Counted from the first letter of the stretch, positions 23,050-36,467 are shown. The stretch: 64,000 bases of DNA from Leptodontidium sp. MPI-SDFR-AT-0119 (GCA_020726505.1 JAHLEZ010000004.1:3162001-3226000), one strand, 5' to 3'. Notes: generated by a model from the letters alone, not told the origin. Numbers and translations are program-made.

Positions 23050-24165
23050 TTAATTAGTCGAATACTATTTACTACTTACAATCCCGCCAACTAACAGTTA
23101 TAAGCCCCGCTTACTTTAACTAGTTTAAAACACTTATTATAAACCCGTTATTTATCACGTTCTATTAGCTTCTTAGTTTAGGACGTATCTTGTAAACACT
23201 ATTATTTATTATGTTTTATAATATTCTTTACGCAACTTACTATTAAACTCTTACGGGCGTAATATTTAAGTCGATTCACTCTTTTAATACTTTTACTTAG
23301 ATACTTTATAACGTCTTAATTAACTAAGTTAACTAATTATATTACGTTTATTAGACTAACTGAACTATAACATTAATAACTTAACTTAAAAGTATTTTAA
23401 TTCTAGATTTAGAAAAGGACTAGCTCTCTTAGTCAAAATATATCTTTATTATTATAGACGAATATAGAGTTAAGTAATATATTAATCTTAATATTCTTAA
23501 TTTAAGACTTTTAGTTGCTCTAGTTCGGCTTATACTAGAAATAATTAAGCCTATTATTTTTAGTTTAAATAGAGAACCTCGTCTTATAACTTATTCGAAC
23601 CTAAATATTAATAAGAAGGAATAACTCTACTAAATAAATGTCGAATACGACGACGACAAGAGAATTTATCGTAAACACACTAAAGCTATTACTAAAGTAC
23701 GTATAGAAATTTAAAGGACCGTTATAATTCGATACTTTATTTATACTAAAGGAGAAACTATATATATTATAATAGTCAAGTTATAAGATAAGTTTAAATA
23801 AACGGACTACGCTCGCATAATAGAACTTCACGCTATATAGACTAATCTTACTAAGTTAACAAAAGTCATTAATATAAACGAATGGCTTTAAAAGTAAGAA
23901 ACGACGTATAACGAATGTCTTAAATTTAATATTCCTAATGTTTAGGGCAGCTGGCCAGTGTTATACTTTTTTAACACTCTTAAGTAAATCTCTCTTTTAT
24001 TCACTGAATTTTATTTAGTTAAGTAAGTTAAAGGAGCTAATTTGGACTTTCGCTCTGTACTTAAGGTTTATTAAACTTAGTACTGTAATATATATATTAA
24101 TACTACCCGTCAATCTAGCCGTAAAACTGTGTACACTACTAATACACCTGCTGCTCCTTTTACTA
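23050..24165 (+). pseudogene. Ty1/copia Gag remnant
   Basis: One plus-strand frame, broken by TAG/TAA, gives a Gag-like central block: IIELHAI-TNLTKLTKVININEWL-K-ETTYNECLKFNIPNV (about 23820-23940), then TEFYLVK, ANLDFRSVLKVY and finally TNTPAAPFTTPTP (about 24135-24170). The pattern of 'IELHxxWTxLxxxPxSxxxxEWLxxWExxYxExxxLxLPxV' is what fungal copia Gag proteins show. No zinc knuckle or Pol follows, because the direct repeat starting near 24160 cuts it off. Nothing identifiable as a copia LTR was found nearby. Confidence 0.5.
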
Positions 24166-24800
24166 CTCCCACGCCTATCTATTATTGTTAAATGAATCTA
24201 ATATAAGATTTATTTGATTCCTTATATAACTTATTAATATAGATTTGCCGAGGCCATAAGATTCATTTAATTAGATTTATTTATTAAGGTTACGTCTAAA
24301 TAAGCTCGGATAAGGCTCAAATTCGAGTATAAGTTGGCCCTAGTATATACGACACTAGCCCCGTCGAAACTTTTACTAGAACCTTATTATTAAGTAAGTT
24401 TTACAAAGAGATAGTAATCGTCGTCGATTTTTAATAAGGGAAGTAAATATATAAGCTAAGTTAGCTAAAATGCGGTTCTTAAGTATAAAGTAAGTATAAA
24501 AGTATAAAAGTATAAAAGCGGAAATTATAACTAACTATATTATATATAAGTTTAAATTATAAGTGCCGAACGTGTAAGGGTAATAAGACGCGTAAAGAAA
24601 GTAAGAGAAGGGAGATATTATTTAAATAATTTAAAGAAAGAATTAAGTTATAGATTTATTTATTTATTTACTAGTATTTAAAGTAATAATATATAGCGTA
24701 TACTAATATGCCGTGTTACTTAGCCAAATTTCCCACTATTTAAGCGGTTCTAATGGCTATAATATAACTAAGGAAGCACGAGAGCGGATTTCAAAAGAAG
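24160..24800. repeat. Direct repeat A, copy 1 (LTR-like)
   Basis: About 640 bp repeated in the same orientation at 37050-37681. The core begins TGTTAAATGAATCTAATATA and runs to GAGCGGATTTCA plus AAAGAAG. Differences from copy 2 are mainly transitions. TG...CA ends suggest an LTR, but the similarity extends slightly beyond them on both sides and no target duplication was found, so exact element borders are open. Confidence 0.75.
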
Positions 24801-25357
24801 GGTTAAGGTTAGGGGGTTTATATTGCACTAATTATACGCCGAGTGCTAGTATACATATTGAAGGTAACTATAGTCGTCTATACTAGTGAGTCTACTCTAT
24901 TAATCCAAGTTAATAAGGCCCCCTCAGACCGTACTATGCCTACTACTAATATTTCTAAGAGAATTCCGCGTTCCGCTTCTATTTAATATTACTATAGTAT
25001 TAATAATGTTTACTTATAGTCCAGTTACGCGCTCTTATAGACAGTCTTAACTATAATCCCGAAACGCATCCTTAAATCTATAAAGGGTACTTTATAATAC
25101 TAAATCCGTAAGAAGTCCGTCACAATAACTTATAAGTTAGTCTAAGAGGAGTAATATACCCCCCGTCAAATGTTAATAAAAGAGAGGTCTATTATATATT
25201 AAAGTAAAATCTATTATTAAGGTCTAAAAACCCGACTTAATAACTTATCTCTTCACTTAATAAGGTTCTATTATAGCCCCTCTTACTACCTTAAGTAAGG
25301 CGACATTTAGCCCTATTCCCAAGAACGAGGAGTTCCACTTTATATATAGCGGTGTAT
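24801..25357 (-). other. Degraded segment split by gypsy insertion (left half)
   Basis: A+T-rich with stops in all frames. Together with 36468-37046 it forms the ~1.15-kb sequence between the two copies of repeat A into which the 11.1-kb gypsy element inserted. The right half reads on the minus strand as a Lys/Glu-rich helical stretch (see its own entry). No named domain in this half. Confidence 0.35.
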
Positions 25358-25642
25358 TGTGGTGGGGAAGACTCTGGTAGCTCCTTTGTCACCTAACCGG
25401 ATAAGCTCTTTCCATATAAAAGAGCTCAACACTTAAAATCAACTTAAGAACTAAAAACTTTTCATAGATATTATTTAATACACTTTTTTTCTCCTCCCCT
25501 CCCTCAACTTGTCATACTCTTTAGATATATATTATCTTTAGATTTAATTAATCCGCGATTTCTTATACCTAAAGTCTCCCCCTGTACTTCACTATATACT
25601 ACCCTTTTATTATGTAGTTTATTAGGCTTTTTCCCTCCTATA
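25358..25642 (+). repeat. 5' LTR of the 11.1-kb gypsy element
   Basis: 285 bp, with a TATA-like catataaaagagc near 25415. Partner of 36183-36467; differences are almost all C/T or G/A. Confidence 0.88.
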
Positions 25643-26479
25643 TATTTTTAGTAACTAACGCAAGGAGTGAATTTAGTACAAAGAAATAGAACTAAGTAAG
25701 TTATACGGAAAGGGCCCTTTATATTAATTACAAGCGTTTAAGGAGAATTAAGAAACGACAACTACTTAAACTAAGGGACTTATTTAGTTAGTAACTCCTT
25801 AGCCTTCGAAAGTAAAAATAGCAGATATAGAGGCACAAGTATATAATAAAGAGAGTAAAGAGACATAAGGGAAGTAAGTAAACCTTTATAATACGTAGGG
25901 ACACTTAAAGTACTAGAAAATCTCTTCTCTCTTAGCTTGAGGCTTTATGCCGCTATTTTAAAGACTTATACTTTACTATTTTATAATACTTTTTATAATA
26001 GTACGAGGCCCTATAGTATTAGACCGCTAAGGCCTGATAATATAAGGTGCCGAGATTACTATGTAAGAAGTTGGCTGAGTGTTATAGGCCTTACTCTTTA
26101 GTTCGTTAGTTAAAGGCCGAAGTCTTACTTAAAGATTCGGCGGAAGTGTGTTTTAAGTTAGTCTAGAATTAAGCCTTAGTTATCTTTTTAGCGTTATTTA
26201 ATTTTTATTTACCCCCTATTTATTGATTTAAACCCTCTATAATTTCGGCGTATAAGGCCTAAGGCGCAGGCTAAGACCTTACTAAAAGAGCCTATTATTT
26301 AGCCCTTCGTTTACGGAGGCGAGGCCTTAAATTCTTGTTTCTAGGGGGACGTTTCTTTACTTTCTTTATATAATAATACAACACTTATATACACTAAATC
26401 TTTTATTACTTTTATTACTTTCGATTAAACGACCATATATATTCTTTCGAAACCTCAAATTATATTTAATTTACTAATA
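25643..26479 (+). other. Leader of the gypsy element before Gag
   Basis: About 840 bases between the 5' LTR and the Gag ATG at 26480. No ORF recognised and no clear tRNA primer-binding site after the LTR. Heavily mutated. Confidence 0.4.
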
Positions 26480-29400
26480 ATGTCCAACTATAGTAGACTA
26501 AATAACGCTAATAATTAGAAGGGGGCTCCCTTTATTGACACCTTAGGACTTGCTATTAAAAGTAACTTTAGGACGATTGTAAGCGTTGGGCCTGGCGCTT
26601 CCTATGATTTAAGGACCTTTAATAAGGGTTTTACTCCTTATGACAATAACACTTTTTAAAGCTTACTAGATAATAAGAAGGGGAAAGGGAAAGGCAAAGG
26701 GAAGGGGTCTAGTAATATTAAACCTAGTAACTTAGCTCCCTTTATTGACACTATTAAACCTGCCGCCCTTAACTTAACCCCAGCTATTACCGCGAATAAT
26801 CTTAAGAATATTAAGGTTTACGTTAGTTAGTCGATACTAATCCCTAGATCCCCGAATACTCTTATTTTTAACGGCATTAACGTTAGTACTTACTTCTAGA
26901 CCTTTGACAGATACTTCGTAAGTTATATAGTTACTAACAATTAAGAGAAGAAGGAATAAGTAATTAATTATATAACCCCTTCTCAAGCGTAGAACATTTA
27001 GAAGCTCCTTAGCTTTAAAACCGGAATATACGCTAGTCTTAAGAAGGAAGTAAAGCAAGACTATTAGGCCGACGATAGTGAGTATTATTTATATACAAAT
27101 ACTTACTTAGACCTACTAAAGTAAGATTTTAAAGATATTTAAATTAACGGCTAACCTTCCCTAGATTAATGCCGGAAGTTCCTTAAGGCCTTTAAAGAGG
27201 TAGCCCTAAACTGCGTCGACTGAAGTAATCTTACTAAGAAGTAAGCGTCAACTCGATTTATACTTGTACTCCCTTAAAGCCTTTAGAATAAGGCTATATA
27301 AGCTGCCTCTAAGAATAAAAAGTCGTTAAAAGACTTTAAGACGGATGTATTTGACGACATTTATAGCGCTATTAAGGCCTAGCTTAATTCGGAACGGGAC
27401 TTATATGTTATTATAGAGGAGTAAGGTATTATAAACTATTAATAAATGTAAGTAAGTCGACTTAATATCTTTACTAAGACGTCTAATTACTAGGAGGAGA
27501 GGGTTTAGCCTGCGTTTATAGCTATATAAGGCTAGTCGGCCTAAGTACTACTATTATAGTACCCAAACTTCTTAGGCTACAGAAATAACGCCCTAAGTAA
27601 AGAGATTCGTAAGGCCTTTAAGAGACAAGATAGAGAAGCTATAGTTAACTTAGACCTTGTATTTCTTTTAACTTTATAAAAGATCGCTAAAGACCCCGAG
27701 AGTATTATAGACAAAGACCTAAAGAACGTTTATAATAGTTTAAGGTATATAAAGATCCTTGTGATAGTAATTAAGAAAGCCACGAACGTTAGATACACGG
27801 CCGAAATAAACATCTTACGATTTATTAAAGAGGCTTAAGAAGTGGCTAGCGTTAGCTATAAGACTAGTTATCTTAACTCTATTGCCTATAATAAGAAGGC
27901 AAGAGATAATTATAAGTGCCAGTGGTATATAAATCGTTAGGAGCCCGGGATAAGACCTTAAGTACGACATAAGTTTATAAATTAATGTTTTAATTATAAG
28001 AAGTTTATAAGTCTTAGAGTAATTTATAAAGCAAAGGATAATAATTACATTTATATAAGACTTTGGGAAAAAGGGAAAAAGTCGTACCCTATATAATTTC
28101 TTATTAATAAGAGACCTAAACGAGAATATATCCTCTCTTGTATATTAAACAACTAATACTTTCCTAATCCCGAACGTAAAGTATAAGCGGTTAAAGAGTT
28201 ACTAGTATTATAGTTAAAAGCGGCGCTTATAAGAGAGAAGGGAGTAACTTCTGTAATTAATTACATCGAATTCATTAATAAGCCTATCAACGCCGGCGAG
28301 TTTATTATTTTATAGTAGTAAGACTATTCTAAAGAGTAAATCGTCTAAGTCTAAGCTCTCTTGTCTAATACAAAGGACAGCTTTAATTCCGAGGTAATAG
28401 TTGCCCTTATTAAGACTAGAGCCTAAAAGAAGGCCTTAGTATTTGAGTTATATAAGGGATTTAATAAGTTGTAAGACAAAATTAAAGCTTAGGCCTTATA
28501 TAATAAACTAAAGGTTCCTTTAGATGTTAGAGACGCTGTATAATTTACTAAAGTCATAGATGTAGATAGTCTTAAAGAAGTAAGGAAGACCCCTTAGTAA
28601 ATCTTAGCTAAGAATAAGTCTAAGATCTCTAATATAATCTTTAAACCTATTGTGTTAACCGCATCTAAGGCATTAACTCGGAATATTATAACTAGCTCTT
28701 CGGCGAAGAGGCGTACCGCGAAGCCTAAACTAACTGTAGTTTCCTCTAGAATCCTTAGACTTATTACGCGATTAATATCTTCTCGGAACCCCCGTATATA
28801 AGAAGTACTAGACCGAAACGGCTATAAGCTCAATAGGGTCCTCGACAAGCTACTGTCTTTATAAGAATTGCCTAGTAACTTTATATTAAGGGAAATAATA
28901 GTGTTTATTAACTCTCTTAGAGCTTCCTGAACGCCCGGTAATATAATTGATCGACAGATGTAGAGGGAGTATATTATTAACGTTAAAGTTATTACCTTTA
29001 AAGACAATTATAGCCTTAATAAGGAAGAGGTTATTATATTATAAAGACTATTACTTAATTCTTTATATACTTTCCCGAAGTCTACGTTATACGTAAATCA
29101 ATTAAGGGGGTACCCTTGAATAAAGTAAAGTAACATCGAAACAAAAAAGGCCCGCGATTAACTTACGGGGAGAATAGAATAAAAGAGGAGGGTCTAAGTA
29201 TACTTTAAGATCCCTAGGAATCTTCTTACTTTGAAATTTCAGGCTTATTAGTAATAGTTCCGGAATAATGTCTTTATAATATAAGAGTTAATGATTAAGA
29301 AGTTAATAGTATAACTGTTACTTAGCGCTATTTTATTGTTTAGGCCGGTCCTAGTACTCCTCCTTAACATATTATTAGTATATAAAGACTTAGTGTTAGA

Positions 29401-29896
29401 ACTTCTTCGCTTAGTGCCTTTTACGTTATTTAAAACGATACAACGAAGTACTCGACTAATAAGAAATACTAGCTTGTGTATTAAGATAGAAGCTATAAGC
29501 GGCTCTATAGAAATAAGCAACTCGTTTTACTCGCCAGCGCCGAAGATAATAGTTACGATACCTGGCCACTCTAAGGTTAGCGATGTCAAGGTTACACTCG
29601 ATACGGGGGCTAAAGTCAGTTATATAACTCTTAAAGTAACTAACCTTTTAAAACTACTTATAACGAGAAGTCAAACGATAGCCTTAAAGACAATTATTAA
29701 TATAAAGTCTCGTTTTATTAGATTTACTAATAATATTACCGTTATTATAAGTAACTGCGCGATTAATAATCAGTTTTATATTATAAACAGTCCCGGAGTT
29801 AAAGTTATCCTTGGTTTTCCGTTTTTTTATAAAGCTAAAGTTACTTTCCGTTATTTAAGGGATTATAATAAAGGGATTGTACTCGCTTCTTTGTGA
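26480..29896 (+). pseudogene. Gag and aspartic protease of the gypsy element
   Basis: ATG at 26480 (MSNYSRLNNANN) opens a frame that can be followed through many TAG/TAA codons. Blocks seen: a Lys-Gly run (KKGKGKGKGKGS, about 26670-26710); a Gag core near 26870-27100 (NGINVSTYF-TFDRYFVSYIVTNN, LSFKTGIYASLKKEVKQDY); and RYTAEINILRFIKEA near 27790. In the same frame at 29336-29896 lies a stop-free retropepsin-like part: VKVTLDTGAKVSYITLKVTNLL, with the active-site Asp-Thr-Gly at 29600-29608, and VILGFPFFYKAKVTF near its end. Gag and protease thus share one frame, as in fungal gypsy elements with a single polyprotein. The ~500 codons between Gag core and protease are charged and Lys-rich. Confidence 0.8.
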
Positions 29897-30224
29897 GATT
29901 AGCGTTTTAGTCTTATTACTATAATTAAGACTAACGATACTACTAAGGAAGTAAAGGATACTGAAGTACTACGTGGAGAAAATAAAGTAGGGCTAATTTA
30001 TTCTAAAGATTTAAAATCCGAAATTAATTATAAAAAGGAAGACTTCTTAGGAAACAATTAACTAGCTATTACTCGAGCGCTGTAGTTAGTACACTTAAAT
30101 ACTCGGACATCTCGATATTAACGGAACTAAAAGAAGGACTTTTTAAAGGAGAAGACAGTTAACCTTATTATCCTCGCCTCTTATTATAAGACTAAGAACT
30201 TACGAGCCTTAAGGGGATGGCGTA

Positions 30225-33200
30225 TATTAAGTATATAAAGAGAGAATTCTGTGTATTAAAATTAGTAATTAAAGACTTTCTACTTAAAGTACTCCTTGAC
30301 TCGTACTAAGAAGAACCCCTAGTCTCTGAGCCCTTATTTAAGGGAGTATTTAACGACAATTCCTTGTCTTTAGCTAGCTTAACGTTTAAATAGACTATTA
30401 ACTACGACAAGCTTCTGATTAAGTCACTGTTTAAAGAAACGCAAAATATAATAGCGCGAGTAAAAATTATATATAAGTTAAAGGCTAAAAAGGTCTTGCC
30501 CGTTAATTTAGCTAACTTAAAAGGCGACCCCCTTAGTAAGAGGGAGGACTAGTACGAGCGTGTACGAGAATAAAGAACTTCTTAAGATTATATTAGAAAG
30601 TATTGAGAACACTTATTATTACGCTTTACTAATATACCCCGAAACTTAAGACTTACTCTAAAAAGGCTGGCTAAATTAGACGTAAGTAGCCTATTGTGGC
30701 CGGAAGAGAGAGCCTTATTTGATAAAATAATAGTTAATTAGAAAGGAGTTATAACTTTTGATTAGCCTAAGTGTAGTAAATTTTATAAAGATGTCTCCCC
30801 TCCCGTTATTATTAAGACTATTAAATATACGGCTTAACAAGCTCCTAACTTTCCTTTACTATGAGCACTTGTTCCGGAGGTTATTAAGATAATATAAAAA
30901 AGACTCGATAAAGGAGTCCTAGAGTACTCCGAGGGGCCTTACCGCAACGCTTAATTCCTGGTTTAAAAGAAGAAGTCGGGGAAATATAAATTAATTAACT
31001 CGGCTACTATATTAAATACTGTCACCTACAAAAACGTTAACCTCCCGCCATTTATCGATGAGTTTTTTAAAGAGTTTACTAGTTATTATATTACAAGTCT
31101 CGTTGACCTATATTCCGGGTATAATTAATAAGTGCTTTATTAGTTTAGTAAGGATATGACTGCTTTTTATATTCCTTATATTAGACTAGTCCAAAATACG
31201 ACACTTCTATAAGGCGCCACTAATTCTATTGTATAATTTGTCCGAATAATTACACGTATCTTAAAGAAGCTAGTCCTAGTAGTTACGATATTATTCTTAG
31301 ATAATATTAGTATTAAAGGCCCGTACACAGACTACGACTAAGCTAAAGCCTTGCCGGGGATTAGAAAGTTTGTCTTAGAGTATATTAAGAACCTCGACAT
31401 AACTCTCGAACACTTAAAACGTGTTAGAGCTACGATTAAGCCTAAGTTATAGTTTTGTTTTAATAGTATAGACATTATAAGGTACGCTTGTAACTTTAAA
31501 AGAAAAGAATTATTTACAAGGTACCTCGTTAAAATTAAGAACTAGCGGGAATTAGCAAATCTTACTAAAGTTAAAGTATTCTTAGGACTTATTATTTACT
31601 TTCGAATTTAGATTAAGAACTTTCGCTTAATCGCTAAACCTTTATATATACTCTTACGAAAAGGAGTTAAGTTTTACTAAGAACCTGATTTATAAGGTAA
31701 GGCTATAGCTAAACTATAGGACGCTTTATACTTATCCCTAGTCTTATGTCGAATAGACTATAAAAAGGGAGCTAGTGAAATTATAGTTAAAGTTAACTTT
31801 AGCGGAACTGGCTAAGGCGGCTTCCTTGGCTAAAGGGAGCTGACTTTAAACAAAATACGCCTAGTAAAGTACAAGAGTAGGTTCTAGAGTAAGACTAAAG
31901 CCAAATATAATGCTATTAAGAGAAAGTGTAAAGGTATACTTTATATCTTAAAGAAACTGAAGATTTGACTTATTAAAGTGCACTTTATTATAAAGACAAA
32001 TATTAATATACTTATTACACAATTAAACAGAGTAACTCACGATTATTTTAACGTGATATTAACTAAATAACTCGCTTAGATACGACTCTTCGACTTTAAG
32101 GTTTAACACGTCTAAGGAACGATATATGTAATAGTAAACTAGTTGTCCCAGAGACTTAGGCACCCCGAAGATTCCTTAAAAGAAAGTAATATTAACAAAG
32201 ACTAGATTCTTTTTAAGCTTAGGGCTTACGAGATTTGTCTTATTAGTACTATAAACAAAGAGGAGACTAGTAGTTCGGAATTAAATAGCGTATTAACGGA
32301 CTTAAAACTTCAGAAGCGGAATAGAATTCTTTAAGATATAAAATCTATAGTTTAAAGACTTCGTAAAGAAGGGGAACTTACTTCTTTTAGCGGTTTTAAA
32401 TCTTCTCTTAATAAAGGAGGCTTACTTATTATAATAAGCAAGTATAAAGAACAGTACTAAGAGATAACTTAGTACTTAACGACACTTAAGACTCTAAAGT
32501 TAATAAATTAGAAACAATTCCGAGTATTTAAGCGTGAAGTACTAAATTACGGCGTATATAGTCGCAGGATCTAGAGGTTATTATTAAAAGGGGCTTTAGT
32601 TAAACTTGTTATTGACATAGTAAAAGAGAAAGAGGCAATACTTAAGAGTTATTATAATAACTTAGGCTACAAAGAACGGGAAAGCACGTACTACTAAATC
32701 TTCACTTAATACTTTTAGAAAGGCCTATATATAAACTGTATAAATTATGTTTAGATATACTAGGATTACTAACTCCGATTATTTAAACACTAAGAGGAAT
32801 TCCTCTACTTAATAGCATTGAATAGCCTAATAAAGAAATAGGCGCTTAATATTATATTTATGCCGGCAGAACGCGGAAAGAAGTACTTAGTAGTTACTAA
32901 GGACGACATAAGCGGTTGAGTTAAGGCAAGAGCCCTCGCCAATAAAGAGGCTAAAGGAGTAGTTAACTTCATTTAGTAAGATATTATTTACCGGCACGGA
33001 CTGTTTTAAAGGCTTATTGTTAATAATAAAACTGAAAACATAAGAGAAGTTATAGATTTACTTAATAAAATAGAAGTTAACCGGATCTAAATCTTAATAT
33101 ATAACGTTAGAGCGAATAGGATAATTAAGAGAGGACATAGCTTAATTAAGAATATACTTTTTAAGATAGGCGGACGCTAGCTTAATAACCTTCTAGTAGT

Positions 33201-33910
33201 GTTATTTATAGATTATATTATAATATATCACCTAACGGGGTATACTCCTTTTTATATAGTCTATAAGAGAGAAGCTATCTTGCCTATTAAGACGACAAAC
33301 CCGACTTAGAGAATATTATTTATTAACGAGATTAGGGACCGCTCTAAGCTCTTAAAACTCCGCGCTCTTCAGTTTTAAATGCGGCAAGAATATATAAACG
33401 AAGCTATACTTATAAAGACTCGCCGCCGTTAAGAAGGTAAAGAGGCTTTTAATTTAAAATATAATATCCGTAAACGGCTATTCCTTAAGGGAGACTTAGT
33501 CTTGCGTTAAGACTCTATTAGAGAGAGAGATATATTTACTAACTGTACTCTCGATTTTAAATGGCTTGGACTTTACGAGATTTATAAAGCTTATATAGAG
33601 AAAGGGTATTATAAACTTAAAGAGTTAAGCCTAAATAACCCTCGACTTCGCCGGACTTTTATTAAGAACAAGCTTAAGCTTTTTTATAAAAGGCACGACT
33701 TTATTTATAATAATAACGACAATAATAGACAGCTTGATAAAGGATTAGACGACAACCTTACGCTTAATTATAAACCTAATATTGATATATACGACCTTAA
33801 CGACCCCGAGTTCTTAGAGAACCCTGAGATTCCGACGATATAGCGTGTTCGGGATAATAGGATAATAATTAAAGTCCTTGAGTTATCTTAATAATAATGT
33901 AGTGAGTATT
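30225..33910 (+). pseudogene. Reverse transcriptase, RNase H and integrase of the gypsy element
   Basis: From about 30.22 kb the best frame is shifted relative to Gag-protease, then stays constant to about 33.91 kb with many nonsense codons. Reverse transcriptase: LDKGVLEYSEGPYRNA-FLV (about 30902-30965), LINSATILNTVTYKNVNLPP, then VTILFLDNISIKGP (about 31278-31320), with Asp-to-Asn at the second catalytic position of the FLDD block. RNase H: ASEIIVKVNFSGTGWGGFL (about 31770-31830). Integrase: VVTKDDISG-VKARALANKEAKGVVNFI (about 32890-32975), RHGLF, then RANRIIKRGH (about 33110-33140). A basic/aromatic tail follows (KGDLVLR, LDFK-LGLYEIYKAYIEKGYYKL). The family is the fungal gypsy group with an 'SGWVEARAL' integrase. 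Confidence 0.82.
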
Positions 33911-36166
33911 AAGTAGTATTTGACTCGGAATAAACATACTTTAGTGTTAAGGAATTAGTACGAGGACGCACCTCTGATATTTAAAAGAGGGGGACGACAT
34001 ATTATCGTATATTAAAATGATTACTAAGACGACTTTATATTACTAAAAACAACGATTTAGGACACCTTAGTATTATAATAAATACAAAGAAGAGCTTATA
34101 TAGCCCTAAGTAAGTTAAAGAGAACATTAGCCTTATATTATAAGAATACTTATCTTTTAGAGTAAAGCTTAATAAGAAACCAGCGCCCTTATAAACTACT
34201 TATTACATGCAAATACACGACAGGTTTAAAATGAGACTGCTATTATTAAGCTAACGATATTTTAGGCGGCAAAAAGTAACTTCGTTTAAATAGGCTAATT
34301 ATCGGGCTCAATCCGTAAGATTAGATTCTAAAACGGCAGATTGAACTTATAGCCTAGGCTAGAAATTCGAGTCTAACGTGCTAGATACCCCGAAGAATAT
34401 AAACACAATATACTTAGGCGCTAATTCTCGGTAATTAATAAAAAGAAAGGAAATAACGAAGTAAGTTTATTATTCTTAGGGATAAAACTAATACTTATAA
34501 AACTATTAACCTTAATATAGCGCACAGCGATCTATAACGGACAACACTAAGAATACTATTGACAAACTAGCCTTAAACTAATAAGTAGATTACACGATTT
34601 ATATAAGGCAAGTAAAAGTCTAGGAAATCTCTTAGTAAAGAGCTAATAACACGCTCGGAATTAGAGCCGTGCTCTCTGAAACTTTAAGTTAATAACCATA
34701 ATATAACTAACGCTAACCTTACCCCACGTGTTAAAGGTCTAAGTATATTATTAGCCGACGACCTCTAGCTAGTGAACTTTTCAGGGATTGAGTATTAGTC
34801 GACTATCTTTAATTAGCTCTGTTTAAAGTCTCTCGCTTATTAAGTCAGGGCCCCTTTTGTATATACGTTAATACCTCTTAGCCCCTTCCCGTTAAAAAGT
34901 CTAAAAGAGTAAAGACTTCTTTTGCCGTTTACTAGTACTAATAGACAAGAGGTAGTATACTTTGTACTTAGAGTGTTAGTAAGAGATTATAAGTTATAGA
35001 CAACTTTCAAATATAGTATAATAGTTCTGTGACTATAATAGACTTATAAGTAAAAGTGCCGCTATTCTAGGCTCGTATTAACATCGCTGAAGTAATAAAG
35101 ACTCTATACCCTCGACCTCTAGCCAGGTTTAGTAATAAGTACTAGTAACTAATTAAGGCTAAGGGTGCGACCTTAGGTGTTCTTATAGATGTTTCGTCAC
35201 CGCTTATTATATTATTCCGAGAGGTGTTGTTAAGTAAAATAAACAGGGACAAAGCTAATAACTCACAAAGTAACTAGTCAAGAGTTAAGTCTAGCTTTGA
35301 CCTTAAGATTAATAAGTTCTTTAACCCTTATTAAAGAACTGAAGTAATTAAGAGACCTTAACTATAACTGAACCACTATTCCGAGAAGATCTCTAGCTAA
35401 CGGGACCCCACAGTATACTATCCTATGCTTAATTACTGTTAGCCTAATAATGCTTAAGTTAATTAGACTCTTTTGTTTATCCCTAGAAAGCTTAGCTGTT
35501 TCAAAGACCCTCTGTTAGCTTTAATAATAGGAGGCGACTTACCTTTATAGAGAGAAGGGGCCATTTCCACCACACTAAGAACCGAGAACTTATTGTAGCC
35601 TCCCAACCCTGCTTGGCGCGCTAGAGTTGATAGTGAAGGCCAAGGTTGTTGCCCTGAAAGGTACCGAATGGCGTGAAGTTGGCGGCAGAGAGACCTCTGA
35701 GGATACTAGAGTCATGGCAGCTGAAGTCTTCTTTAAATAGAGGGAGATCTTGCCTTAGTAGTGTAAGGAAGTGTAATAGTAAAGTCGATCTTAATATAAG
35801 TTTGGCGGAGAAGTTTGTTTTCTTTAGAAAATTAAAGTGAGAAAAGGTGTAAGAGGTGTTGTTTAATTAGTAGGAGAAGGAGTAAAAAAGTTAAAGTATA
35901 TTAAAGTGTTTTATAAAAGGAAATATATTAAAGAGAAGTAATTATATTTGGAGAGTTAAAGTTAGAAAGTTAATAGGGGAGAGTTAACGTTATAAAAGTA
36001 AGCTAGCGGCGCTAAGCGAGGCGATTGTTTACTTTTAAAGGTGACAGGTTAATTATTACGGGACTTCTTCTTTATTAGGCTTCTTGTTAATAACGTTAAT
36101 TTATAGAGCTTTTAATTAGTGGAGTGTTTCTTTTATATTAAGTCGCTCGAGGGCGAGTATAATTTT
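33911..36166 (+). other. Extra 2.2-kb segment between Pol and the 3' LTR
   Basis: After integrase the sequence has a first polypurine-like AAAAGAGGGGGACGAC (about 33984-33999), as if an LTR should start there. Another 2.2 kb follows before the real purine tract and LTR. Readings near 34240-34420 show a Trp/Arg-containing run but no recognisable domain. It may be a captured host sequence, an extra ORF, or a second inserted element. Confidence 0.45.
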
Positions 36167-36182
36167 TGAAGAGGGGGACGAA

Positions 36183-36467
36183 TATAGTGGGGAAGACTCT
36201 AGTAACTCCTTTGTTACTTAACTAGATAAGCTCTTTCTATATAAAAGAGCTTAACACTTGAAATTAACTTAAGAACTAAGAATTTTTTATAGATATTATC
36301 TAATATACTTTTTTTCTCTTTCCCTCCCTCGACTTATTATATTCTTTAGATATATATTATCTTTAGATTTAATTAATCCGCGATTTCCTATACCTAGAGT
36401 CTCCCCCTGTACCTCACTATATACTACCCTCTTGTTGTGTGGTTTATTGGGCTTTTTCCCTCCCACA
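36183..36467 (+). repeat. 3' LTR of the 11.1-kb gypsy element
   Basis: 285 bp, preceded directly by a purine tract (GAAGAGGGGGACG). Same features as the 5' copy. Confidence 0.88.

Larger units (their letters stand above)
25358..36467 (+). mobile_element. 11.1-kb Ty3/gypsy LTR retrotransposon, RIP-degraded
   Basis: LTRs of 285 bp at 25358-25642 and 36183-36467 (TGTGGTGGGGAAGACTC ... CCCTCCCACA; the right copy starts TATAGT, the left ends TATA, both transition forms). A 4-bp GTAT lies at both outer junctions, consistent with a target duplication. The purine tract GAAGAGGGGGACGAA (about 36168-36182) sits beside the right LTR, so the element runs left to right. Gag, aspartic protease, reverse transcriptase, RNase H and integrase are in order between 26.5 and 33.9 kb. 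The internal region (10.5 kb) is several kilobases longer than usual. Confidence 0.88.

Noticed and set aside
24793..24815. Telomere-like GGGTTAAGGTTAGGGG
   Set aside because: Single imperfect occurrence, no array of TTAGGG, at the edge of a direct repeat.
29248..29520. 90-codon minus-strand ORF
   Set aside because: Antisense to the gypsy protease frame; composition typical of an antisense shadow in A+T-rich DNA.
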